The notes under the pieces: generated by a model
The model's input: the letters and a program-made list of their open reading frames with translations, nothing else
What the model was told of the DNA's origin: nothing
The model's database searches: none
Translations under genes and position numbers: made by a program
In this document: piece by piece, positions 56,349 through 64,000 of the stretch
Position numbering within the stretch: the first letter of the stretch is position 1
How the letters are laid out: every line of letters begins with the position of its first letter
Assembly: GCA_950295325.1 (NCBI GenBank)
Contig: OX485806.1
Span: 36,518,001 to 36,582,000 of the forward strand
Source: Polytrichum commune
Taxonomy: Eukaryota; Streptophyta; Polytrichopsida; Polytrichales; Polytrichaceae
DNA: 64,000 nucleotides
Reading direction: 5' to 3'

Positions 56349-58886
56349 TTGTTGGTGAAAGCGGAATTGGAAAGGTTATTGAAGGCCGGGTTTATCAAGC
56401 CGGTGGAAATCACGGATTGGGTTTCTCCTATGGTCTTAGTAAAGAAAAAAAATGGGAAATTAAGGGTTTGTGTCGACTATAGGAAATTGAATTCGTGCAC
56501 ACAAAAGGATCACTTCCCCTTACCTTTTATCACCTTGTTGCTTGAGGAGGTTGGAGGTCATTCGCGATATACCTTTATGGATGGGTATGCGGGTTATAAT
56601 CAAATTTCCATAGCCCTCCAAGATATCCATAAAACGGCTTTTACTACACCTTGGGGTACTTTTGTGTGGGTAGTGATGCCATTTGGGTTATGTAATGCCC
56701 CGGCTACTTTCCAACGATTAGTAATGTATATCTTCACCGACTTGTTGTTCAAATCCATGACCGTCTTTGTGGACGATTTTAGCACACAAAGTAATGTGGA
56801 TGATCACCTACATTGTGTTAGGGAGGCATTGGTTAGGTGTAGGAAGATGAGGTTAGCATTGAACCCGGATAAGACATTTTTGGGAGTGAATAAGGGAGTG
56901 TTGTTGGGTTATGTTGTTAGTGAGAAAGGTAGAGAACCCGATCCGGATAAGATTGCGGCCATAAGCGACTTGGCAACTCCAACCAATTCCAAGGGGATCT
57001 CTAAGTTGTTAGGACATGCGGGATGGTACCGGGAACTTATTCCTAATTTTTCAAAGATAGCGGTGCCCATTACCCATTTGCTAAAAAAGGATGTCAAATT
57101 CGAGTGGACGGATGCTTGTCAAAAAGCCTTTGAGGAATTGCGGGATAGGTTGAGCACCTATCCGGTGTTGATACCACCCAATTGGGGTAAACCTTTTCAC
57201 GTCTATTGTGATGCTAGTAATGTGGCAATAGGGAGTGCGCTTTGTCAAGCAACGGGAGAAAAAGAGAAGGATCAACCTATAGCTTATGCGAGTAAGCAAT
57301 TGACCCCCGCCGAAAGAAACTACTCTACAACGGAGAGGGAGTGCCTAGCCATGGTGTTTTCCGTTAAAAAGTTTAGGCATTACCTCATGTGCAACCCGGT
57401 TGTATTTTTTGTTGACCACATGGCTATCAAGTATCTAATTAACAAGGCGGAGTTAAGTGGTAGGTTAGCTAGGTGGGTTTTGTTATTAGAAGAATTCGAC
57501 TACACGGTGGAATATAAACCGGGTCGTATGCATTTACAAGCGGACCACTTGTCTAGGTTGTCGGAGGAGATAGGAAAAAATCCGGTAAATGATATGTTAG
57601 TAGATGATAGCCTCTTTGTGGTCACTTCTACACCGGAGTGGTATGCGGGCATAGTGGAATTTCTAACAACCCACAAGTTGCCCAAAGAGTGGACAAAAGA
57701 AGAGAGAAGGAAGGTGAGGGTAAATAGTAGGCAATTTGTTGTAGTGGGCCATAGGTTGTTTAGAAGGGGGTCCGATGGTATTTTACGACGATGCGTGTCA
57801 AAAACGGAGGTTGAAGCGATTTTAATCGCTTGCCACGATAGCGCTTGCGGCGGTCACTTCTCGGGTCAACTCACCGGGCAAAAAATACTTAGAGCGGGCT
57901 ACTTTTGGCCTACACTATTTAAGGACGCCCATGACTATGTAAGGAAATGCGACGCTTGCCAACGGTATGCCCGAGACGACCTTAGAATGGAGATGCCTTT
58001 ACATGTATCATTACCCTTAATTCCTTTCGAAAAATGGGGCATCGACTATGTGGGTGAGGTCCATCCCCAATCTTCAAAAGGAATGAAATATATTGTGGTG
58101 GCAACCGAGTACCTCACCAAGTGGGCGGAAGCCAAAGCGGTGAAGACCAACACGGCGGAACACGCGGCAACATTTATGTACGAAAACATAATTTCGCGGT
58201 TCGGGGTGCCGAAGATCCTAGTAAGCGATAGGGGTACTCACTTTTTGAATGACTTGATTCGAGAGATGACAGAGAAATTTAAAATTGATCACCGGAAGAC
58301 TACTCCCTACCACCCACAAACCAATGGACAAACGGAAAGGGTTAACAGAATTTTGGTGAGTATACTACGCAAGACGGTTATAGACTCGAAGCGGGATTGG
58401 GATACGAAACTAACGGCGGCACTTTGGGCATACCGTACAACCTATAAGGTAACTACGCGTGCTACACCATTTTCCTTAGTCTATGGTCTTGAAGCGACAC
58501 TACCAATCGAATATGAAGTCGAGTCACTTAGGGTGGCCGTGAGTACGAGACTTACCGAAAGTCAATCCTTACGAAATCGACTAACCGATTTGGAAGCACT
58601 TGACGAAGGGAGGAGAATGGCGGCTCAACAAATTGAGGCAATCCAAAGAAGGAGAAAGATTACTTTCGACAAACGACATAAGAGAAGGGCCCTAACACCG
58701 GGAATGATGGTCATGATTCAAGACGCACGAAAGCTTGAATTTCCGGCGAAATTCAATGCGGTATGGTTAGGACCTTACCTTGTCTATGAGGTCTTTCCTA
58801 ATAAATCAATTCAATTGGAAACGTTGAATGGTGAGCTCTTTCCTACCCGTACATCGGGAAGTAGATGTAAGGAGTACCGAGCTTGA
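56349..58886 (+). CDS. Ty3/gypsy reverse transcriptase, RNase H, integrase
   Basis: This frame continues directly after the TAA with no frame change and has no ATG at its start, so it needs stop readthrough or is silenced by the mutation. Numbering from 56349: reverse transcriptase has LRVCVDYRKLN and the active site FVDDF (D142, D143). RNase H has HVYCDAS with D288 and later TTERECLA. Integrase has the HHCC zinc region around CHDSACGGH and CDACQRYA. Its DDE triad is D566 (GIDYVG), D627 (VSDRGTHF) and E663 (TERVNR), with 35 residues between the last two. A GPY-type module (WLGPYLVYEV) follows and there is no chromodomain. All catalytic residues are intact. The frame ends 61 bp before the 3' LTR. 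Confidence 0.95.
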   Translation: MLVKAELERLLKAGFIKPVEITDWVSPMVLVKKKNGKLRVCVDYRKLNSCTQKDHFPLPFITLLLEEVGGHSRYTFMDGYAGYNQISIALQDIHKTAFTTPWGTFVWVVMPFGLCNAPATFQRLVMYIFTDLLFKSMTVFVDDFSTQSNVDDHLHCVREALVRCRKMRLALNPDKTFLGVNKGVLLGYVVSEKGREPDPDKIAAISDLATPTNSKGISKLLGHAGWYRELIPNFSKIAVPITHLLKKDVKFEWTDACQKAFEELRDRLSTYPVLIPPNWGKPFHVYCDASNVAIGSALCQATGEKEKDQPIAYASKQLTPAERNYSTTERECLAMVFSVKKFRHYLMCNPVVFFVDHMAIKYLINKAELSGRLARWVLLLEEFDYTVEYKPGRMHLQADHLSRLSEEIGKNPVNDMLVDDSLFVVTSTPEWYAGIVEFLTTHKLPKEWTKEERRKVRVNSRQFVVVGHRLFRRGSDGILRRCVSKTEVEAILIACHDSACGGHFSGQLTGQKILRAGYFWPTLFKDAHDYVRKCDACQRYARDDLRMEMPLHVSLPLIPFEKWGIDYVGEVHPQSSKGMKYIVVATEYLTKWAEAKAVKTNTAEHAATFMYENIISRFGVPKILVSDRGTHFLNDLIREMTEKFKIDHRKTTPYHPQTNGQTERVNRILVSILRKTVIDSKRDWDTKLTAALWAYRTTYKVTTRATPFSLVYGLEATLPIEYEVESLRVAVSTRLTESQSLRNRLTDLEALDEGRRMAAQQIEAIQRRRKITFDKRHKRRALTPGMMVMIQDARKLEFPAKFNAVWLGPYLVYEVFPNKSIQLETLNGELFPTRTSGSRCKEYRA

Positions 58887-58927
58887 CTAGGCAACTTACC
58901 CTTGGAGCAAGAGATGTTTGGATTCAT

Positions 58928-58947
58928 CCCCCGATGGTCGCCAATTA
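58928..58947 (-). other. Inverted primer-binding-site-like sequence before the 3' LTR
   Basis: On the minus strand, directly inside the 3' LTR, the sequence reads TAATTGGCGACCATCGGGGG. The 5' LTR is followed by TAATTGGTGCGTCCGCCGGG. Both share TAATTGG and a related GC-rich tail. A purine-rich tract for plus-strand priming, normally here, is absent; the nearest purine-rich stretch (58904-58915) is over 30 bp away. Confidence 0.7.
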
Positions 58948-60915
58948 TGTGAGCCCAAAAGGGTGCCCACATTTAGTCTTAGACCCTTGAAACGTTAGTT
59001 GATGCACTTTGAAGTAGCATGTTACTTCACAAAAATATAAAAAGAGTGAAATGTTAGTCTTAGAAGTACCATGTTGTAAGAGGCTAGGATGTGAGTTGTT
59101 ATTGTGTTTTTACCTTCGGAAGGATTTGAGTGAATGAGGATAGGTAAGGAGAACTTGGATTGAGTAGTTAGTGAGTAGGCTAGTACAAATGGATGGAGAC
59201 AACCAAAGTGACTCAAGAGGCAAGTGCATTCGAATTGGGATGAATGGAGGATCACATGGAGCGCACAAGTGGACCACCTCATCATGGCCACTTAATGGGG
59301 AAGGCCCAAGGAAGAATGCAAGGTGGAGGATAAGCAAATTCTCAAAGCACCAATCAAATCACGAGTTAAGCATCGTGGTTTGAATTAAGTGGTGAGCGAC
59401 GATTTGGGAAAGTAAGGGGAGAAAGTTATGGCGGCGGAAAGCGAAGGAGGCTAAGTTTGGGTTGAAGCATCCCAAGTTTGGTAAAGTGTGGTAGGTAGAA
59501 AGCCAAGGCTAGTTAAATGTTCGAATTAGGATCCTTGTTGATCATTTGAGGGAGGAAGGCTTAGAAGATAGGATTGGCGCCTACTAAGTAGGAGGAAATC
59601 TCAAGGGCTTATCGTGAGCCTTGAGGGTGCTCACCCCCTCAAGCTTACTATATAATCCCTCATTCTTCCCTCACTCATCCTCTCTTTCCTTTGTGCTCCA
59701 AGGCACCCCACGAGTTATAAGTGTGGGTGTGGGAAGCCATATTGGAGCACATGTGTGTGCTTAGTTTTTAGTTTGAGAGCCAAGGCTTGTTAGCCTTGAA
59801 GAGGGCTTGACCTCTTGGTAGAATTAGTGTTGACGTGAAGGATTTTAAAGTTAATTCATGATTCCAATTTGTGGTACTTAAAGTTCATGTTTTGAATACA
59901 CGTGGTTGCAAGTTCCATGTTTAAGAGTTGAGCACTTGATGTTGTGATGAGTGCAAAAATATACTTGTGTGGATTAGTTAGTCTTAGTGAAGTTAGGAAA
60001 TTCTCTCTCCCCCTCTCCTCTCTAGGATTTTAGGATTTTAGGATTAGAGAAGAATTGTGTGATTAGAAAGGGGTTGTTAGTAGAATTAGGGAAATTAGGT
60101 AGGAAGATTAGTTAAGGGCTTGAATAATTAGTGAGGTAGTTGGGGATTACAACTACAAAGTTGTGGGTTCATGAAGGAGCTGGGTTTGTTTAGTTAGAAA
60201 GTAAAGAGCTGGGTTTATGAAGGACCTGGGTTTGTTTAGTTAGAAGCTAAGGAGCTGGGTTCATGAAGGAGCTGGGTTTATGAAGGAGCTGGGTTTGTTT
60301 AGTTAGAAAGTAAAGAGCTGGGTTTATGAAGGACCTGGGTTTGTTTAGTTAGAAGCTAAGGAGCTGGGTTCATGAAGGAGCTGGGTTTATGAAGGAGCTG
60401 GGTTTGTTTAGTTAGAAGCTAAGAAGCTGGGTTTATGAAGGACCTGGGTTCATGAAGGACCTGGGTTTGTTTAGTTAGAAGCTAAGGAGCTGGGTTTATG
60501 AAGGAGCTAGGTTTATGTAATTAGAAAGTAAAGAGATGGGTTCATGAAGGAGCTTAGTAGATAGCCTACCTAATTAGCTCATAGACAAGTAGTTAGTTAC
60601 ATTATGCTAGTTAGTGTTATGTGTGGCTTTCACAAGTAAATGTATTTGAGATTGACTATAGAGAATAGTGTTTTTTTTAACACTTGCATCCTCTCTTTAA
60701 AAATAAACCACGTGCACAACTTAATGGAGAATGTGGAGCACTCTCGCGATGGCAAGACAAAGGAAGCAAAGACCAAAGTTAAATCCAAGACCACTTGAAG
60801 GGTGAACCTTGTACTATGGACTCATCCAAGTCCAAATCCAATACCGCGGAGGAATGTGAGCCCAAACCCACTACTCGGACTACGGACGCTTAAGGGTGGG
60901 GGGTTTGGCCTCACA
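58948..60915 (+). repeat. Ty3/gypsy 3' LTR
   Basis: A 1,968 bp direct copy of the 5' LTR, the same length and with no difference seen by eye. It ends CTCACA and is followed by the AGGGG target duplication. Confidence 0.96.
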
Positions 60916-60920
60916 AGGGG

Positions 60921-62081
60921 CGTTGGTGAAGTACTAGAATTGAAACCCTCGCCCTGTTGAGATAGAGTACAGAAATTACAAGACAGGAATTACAAGTTAG
61001 GAATTACAAGTCAGGAATTACAACCCTTATTGCCCAAATTCAGCCATGAACCCTAGTGAAACCCAAATTCAGAGTTCTCATGAAACCGAAACCCTCGTGA
61101 AACCCAAATTCAGACTTCCCATGAAACCCTCATGAAACCCAAACCCTCGTGGAACCCAAATTTAGACTTCTAAGCAATTTAACCCTAAACCAAGTAGGAA
61201 GTGGACTGTAGGGCAAGTAAGGATTATGCTACAATAAAAGGGGAGGGAAGGTATCAAAGACTATTGCAAAAAATGATGAAACATGCAATCAGGCTTTAGT
61301 CATCGAATGTTGTAAACCAGGCAGGAAGTGGACTGTGGTGTAAGCCAGGATTATGTTACAATAAAATAGGAGGCAAGGTTCAGAAGAGTAATCCAAAGAA
61401 TGATGAAACATGAAAACAGGAAGTGAAGTGTGGTGCAAGTAAGGATTATGTCACAATAAATGAGGGAAGGTTGAGAAGACTATTGCAAAGAATGATAAAA
61501 AAATATAATGACCGTTTACCATATCATTACTCTAAACCAGCAGGAAGTAGACAAGAGTGTAGTGCAAAGAGGTGATTAGGTTACAATAAAAGAGGAGGGA
61601 AGATTGAATGACTGTTGCAAAGAATTAGCCTAAACCCACAAAGAGGGAGACATGATTACCCTAAACCCACACAAAATGAGACAAAACTGTAGTGCAACTA
61701 ATCATTATGTTACAGTAAAAAAGGAGGGAACCATGAATGGAATGTTGCAATGAATTACCCTAAAACGAAGCCACCCCTTAGCAAATCAATGTTTCAGGCC
61801 CATCAGAAGAGATTGTAGTGCGGCAACAATGGAAGTTCTAAGGCAAATCGTTATGTTACAATCATTCAGAAACTATGACTTCAATAGACAGTTGCAAGAA
61901 ATACCCTAAAGAATCCATCATTGTTGCCTTCTTAATAGTTCGTGGGAATGATCCAAGGTGTGCAAGAAACAATTAGCTTGCAATCGATCAGAAAAGATGT
62001 TGTATTGGACATTTGCAAACAAACATGAAGAGGTCAGTCACTTACCTTGACCCTAAACCAACATGTTGGAAAGGAAGCTGA
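60921..62081. repeat. MULE right subterminal region with tandem repeats
   Basis: First come about four AGGAATTACAAGTC units (60970-61023), then CATGAAACCC and CCCAAATTCAGA phrases (61045-61170). Then about six diverged ~110 bp units (61183-61900) carry GGAAGTGGACTGTGGTG, 'ggattatgttacaataaaa', 'ggagggaaggtt' and 'tgcaaagaatgatgaaac'. No ORF is supported. Subterminal repeats of this kind often hold transposase-binding sites. Confidence 0.75.
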
Positions 62082-62591
62082 TGATCCTAACCCTGCCCGC
62101 AATCCCGCGCGTGCATCATTCTTGCAATCGAAGTGTTGCACTCCACTGCGGCAAAGAAAGCAGCGTGCAGGTTACAAAGAAAGAGCAGCCATCACTGCAT
62201 GGAGGCAACAGAAACCGTAAACCCTAAACGTTGAAATGGAAGAGGGAGATCCCTTCACCGAGGTGGGAAGATGCCGGCCATGGTTTCCATCTGGCCATGA
62301 TGGAAGCACATGCCATGTGACTGTAACAAGGCCACATCCCATGATGTGGCCTCGAAGGTGAGTGAGCGCCGGGAGCTGACAGCGTGGCGCTCCACTGTGG
62401 CCTCGGTGGGTGAGTGGCGCCTGCCCGGCCAGCCTGGCAGCATCCCGGTTTCACTGAGGCCCGGGCCGGCGGAGGGCGGGTTGCGGGCAAGGGCGGGTCC
62501 CGGCTGCGGAGGGTCTAGTGGCCTGCAAGGCCTCTGGCAGGCATCGGTAAGTGGGCCGCAATTACCTCCATTGGGTTTGGTAATGTTAGGG
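62082..62591 (-). repeat. MULE right terminal inverted repeat
   Basis: Inverse copy of 39856-40352, ending GGTAATGTTAGGG and followed by the 9 bp duplication TCGAAGGTG. It has an extra ~45 bp near 62222-62268 relative to the left end. Confidence 0.9.
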
Positions 62592-62600
62592 TCGAAGGTG

Positions 62601-63192
62601 TTGTTGAAGGTGAGGTCAAAGAGTTGGATGTACCTTAAACCTTAAACACTATATTCGTTAAATTGAGACTTTTTGGGCATTTTGAGACATTCACATAAAT
62701 AAGAGCAAGGATAAATGGAACACATATTGGAGAAAGTTGTAAGATGCGAACACTTTGAAGCAGGTGTTTAGACCAAGAACCCCATAAATAACTCATATTT
62801 GTGATGGTTTAGGGTGGGCAATCCAAATCTTAGACCACATTTAAGGGGAAACCTTAAAACATTCATATTATTGCACACAAAATATTAGAGCTTGTATGAA
62901 TATGGTTTAGGTAGGGCAATCCAAACCATAGATCTTATTGAAGGGTTAATATGTTAACCAATATAATATTGCATACAAAATATTCCAAACTCATATTTGT
63001 GATGGTTTAGGTAGGGCAATCCAAACCTTAGACCATATGGAAGGGGAAATCATGTCTAACTTGTATTATTGCAAAAAAAAACATACAAAGTGTGGCATGT
63101 AAAATGCATATCATGCTAACACCACACATGCATTGGATAGTGCGACCCAAAATGTTCTTGCCTATGGCCCAAAACCCTACGCCTACTATGGC
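62601..63192. other. Spacer with three ~100 bp tandem units
   Basis: Units at about 62797-62895, 62896-62996 and 62997-63085 share ATGGTTTAGGTAGGGCAATC, 'caaacc.tagacc', AAGGGGAAA and 'attattgca...aaatat'. The sequence lies in the 3' flank of the minus-strand gene that follows and may include its 3' UTR. Confidence 0.65.
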
Positions 63193-64000
63193 CTATCTAG
63201 CCTCGGATACTACCTCTTTTTCTTTTGCTTCATTTTCTTTTGCTTTTTTTTCTTTTGCCTCTTTTTCTTTTGCTGCAGCTTCTTTTGCTCGCATTGCTTC
63301 AACATTCCTGAAAATCTCCGCCCCGCGACTATAGCCAATCTTGGGGTGAACGCCATCAATAACACATTTTGTATTCCGTCGGCCGCCCGAATTATACGAC
63401 GAAGAATTCGAATACGATGAAGTGGACTGTCTTGCATTTCTGGTCATGGAGTAGAAACGCTCCAACTCGATGGACGCACTAGACCGCATAGGTTTACGGG
63501 TGGGAGCAACCTGCAACGCGTCAACGCAAGAACACATGTGTTAGTTTAGGGAGGAAGACCCAAACGTGTCACACGTTCATTTTTTAAGTGCAAAATGATT
63601 GTAATGCGCGGATAACCATGTTTTTTGGGGGGGTTGGGGGGGGTTCACCTTGTCACCGGGGGCGTTCCCGTCGGAGTTGGCGAGGAGGGGCAAGGCATCC
63701 CGCAAAGGAATAGGAAGGGTTCCACTCTTCGTAGGCCGAGCGTCCATCCGCAGCCGCCGTTGAGGTGTACTACTGCCGCCGGGCCGAGAGGGGGATGTCC
63801 GGACGCATTTGCGATTTATGCCTTTGAGCGGTGACGGGGACGCAGATCGCCGGAAGATTTGCTTGGGTGGGGGGCTATCGACGACGCCGGCGTCAAGAGG
63901 CTCCTTGGAGTAGTCGATGGTTGACGCGGCGTCGTAAACGGTTTCGTAGAAGAAGCTCCCCAAGTCTGACTCGCTGACGACGTCAATCGAGGGCTCCAAA
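63193..64000 (-). CDS. Partial two-exon gene, unrecognised protein, cut by window edge
   Basis: On the minus strand an exon enters from the right edge with no start codon and ends at 63649 with APGDK followed by GTGAAC. A 138 bp GT-AG intron (63511-63648) follows. The last exon runs 63510-63193 and starts VAPTRKPMRSSASIELERF. The phase is 0 on both sides. About 222 residues are visible. Exon 1 has an acidic, aromatic start (SDLGSFFYETVYDAASTIDY) and a Ser/Pro/Arg-rich middle. The last exon has a Ser/Asn/Tyr-rich stretch, then KIGYSRGAEIFRNVEAMRAK and a Lys/Glu/Ala-rich helical tail (KEKEAKEKKAKE). I do not recognise the family. The low repetition and clean splice phase suggest a host gene. 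The MULE inserted about 600 bp beyond its stop codon. Confidence 0.7.

Larger units (their letters stand above)
49770..60915 (+). mobile_element. Ty3/gypsy LTR retrotransposon, non-chromodomain, 11.1 kb
   Basis: Two direct 1,968 bp LTRs begin TGTGAG and end CTCACA, and the element is flanked by AGGGG (49765-49769 and 60916-60920). The order gag, protease, reverse transcriptase, RNase H, integrase places it in Ty3/gypsy. The protease motif VDGGSS, the reverse transcriptase phrase FGLCNAPATFQR and the lack of a C-terminal chromodomain fit the plant Tat/Athila side of the family. LTR boundaries and internal ORFs keep a constant 9,178 bp offset and I see no difference between the LTRs, so insertion was recent. 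One in-frame TAA interrupts the polyprotein. Confidence 0.96.
39856..62591. mobile_element. Two-gene Mutator-like element (MULE), 22.7 kb including nested insertions
   Basis: The element starts CCCTAACATTACC and its other end is the reverse complement, GGTAATGTTAGGG. The inverted repeats run about 500 bp, with only about five differences visible in the outer ~320 bp. A perfect 9 bp target duplication, TCGAAGGTG, lies immediately outside both ends (39847-39855 and 62592-62600); 9 bp is the Mutator signature. Inside are a MULE transposase gene (+) and a second, unrelated gene (-), arranged tail to tail as mudrA and mudrB are in maize MuDR. A hAT-like element (1.6 kb) and a Ty3/gypsy element (11.1 kb) inserted later. 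Without them and their duplications the MULE is about 10 kb. Confidence 0.93.

Overview
This is nuclear DNA from a land plant. The evidence is two SAUR (small auxin-up RNA) genes, telobox motifs, short GT-AG introns, and a set of PIF/Harbinger, Mutator-like (MULE), hAT and Ty3/gypsy elements. The SAUR proteins have long N-terminal extensions and the sequence is AT-rich between islands, which makes me lean to a non-seed plant such as a moss or lycophyte. The species cannot be fixed from the sequence alone.

Positions 1-11,400 are AT-rich intergenic DNA with no convincing gene. They hold degenerate tandem duplications (2.9-3.3 kb, 4.2-4.6 kb), a possible decayed LTR (5.2-6.2 kb) and three small foldback or terminal-inverted-repeat (TIR) elements (9.4, 9.95 and 10.46 kb). 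Positions 11,400-24,200 are a SAUR neighbourhood: an intact SAUR gene (+, 12.77 kb) with a three-times duplicated leader, a decayed SAUR copy (14.7 kb) and a second intact SAUR gene (-, 22.2-22.7 kb). A complete 4.6 kb PIF/Harbinger element (16,092-20,680, TTA target duplications) lies between them. It has an intact Myb-like ORF and a DDE transposase with one premature stop.

Positions 24,200-39,850 are again gene-poor, with several previously unlabelled non-autonomous elements: a 949 bp element with ~75 bp TIRs, a 157 bp near-perfect palindrome, a tandem pair of ~410 bp repeats with internal foldbacks, and a 646 bp element with perfect 27 bp TIRs.

The most important structure is a nested transposon complex at 39,856-62,591. 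Its ends are ~500 bp inverted repeats flanked by a perfect 9 bp target duplication (TCGAAGGTG), so the whole 22.7 kb is one MULE with later insertions. It carries two convergent genes: a four-exon MULE transposase (+, DDE and SWIM zinc finger) and an unrelated four-exon gene of about 885 codons (-, zinc-finger-like N-terminus, Pro-rich middle). This layout parallels mudrA/mudrB of maize MuDR. A 1.6 kb hAT-like element with a C-rich (CCGTCCGCCCC) array sits inside intron 3 of the transposase gene, flanked by the 8 bp duplication GGTAGACA. An 11.1 kb Ty3/gypsy element with two 1,968 bp LTRs that look identical sits upstream of the second gene, flanked by the 5 bp duplication AGGGG. Its polyprotein is open except for one in-frame TAA. 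Without the Ty3 and hAT insertions the MULE would be about 10 kb.

The right edge (63,193-64,000) holds the 3' part of an unrecognised two-exon host-like gene on the minus strand.
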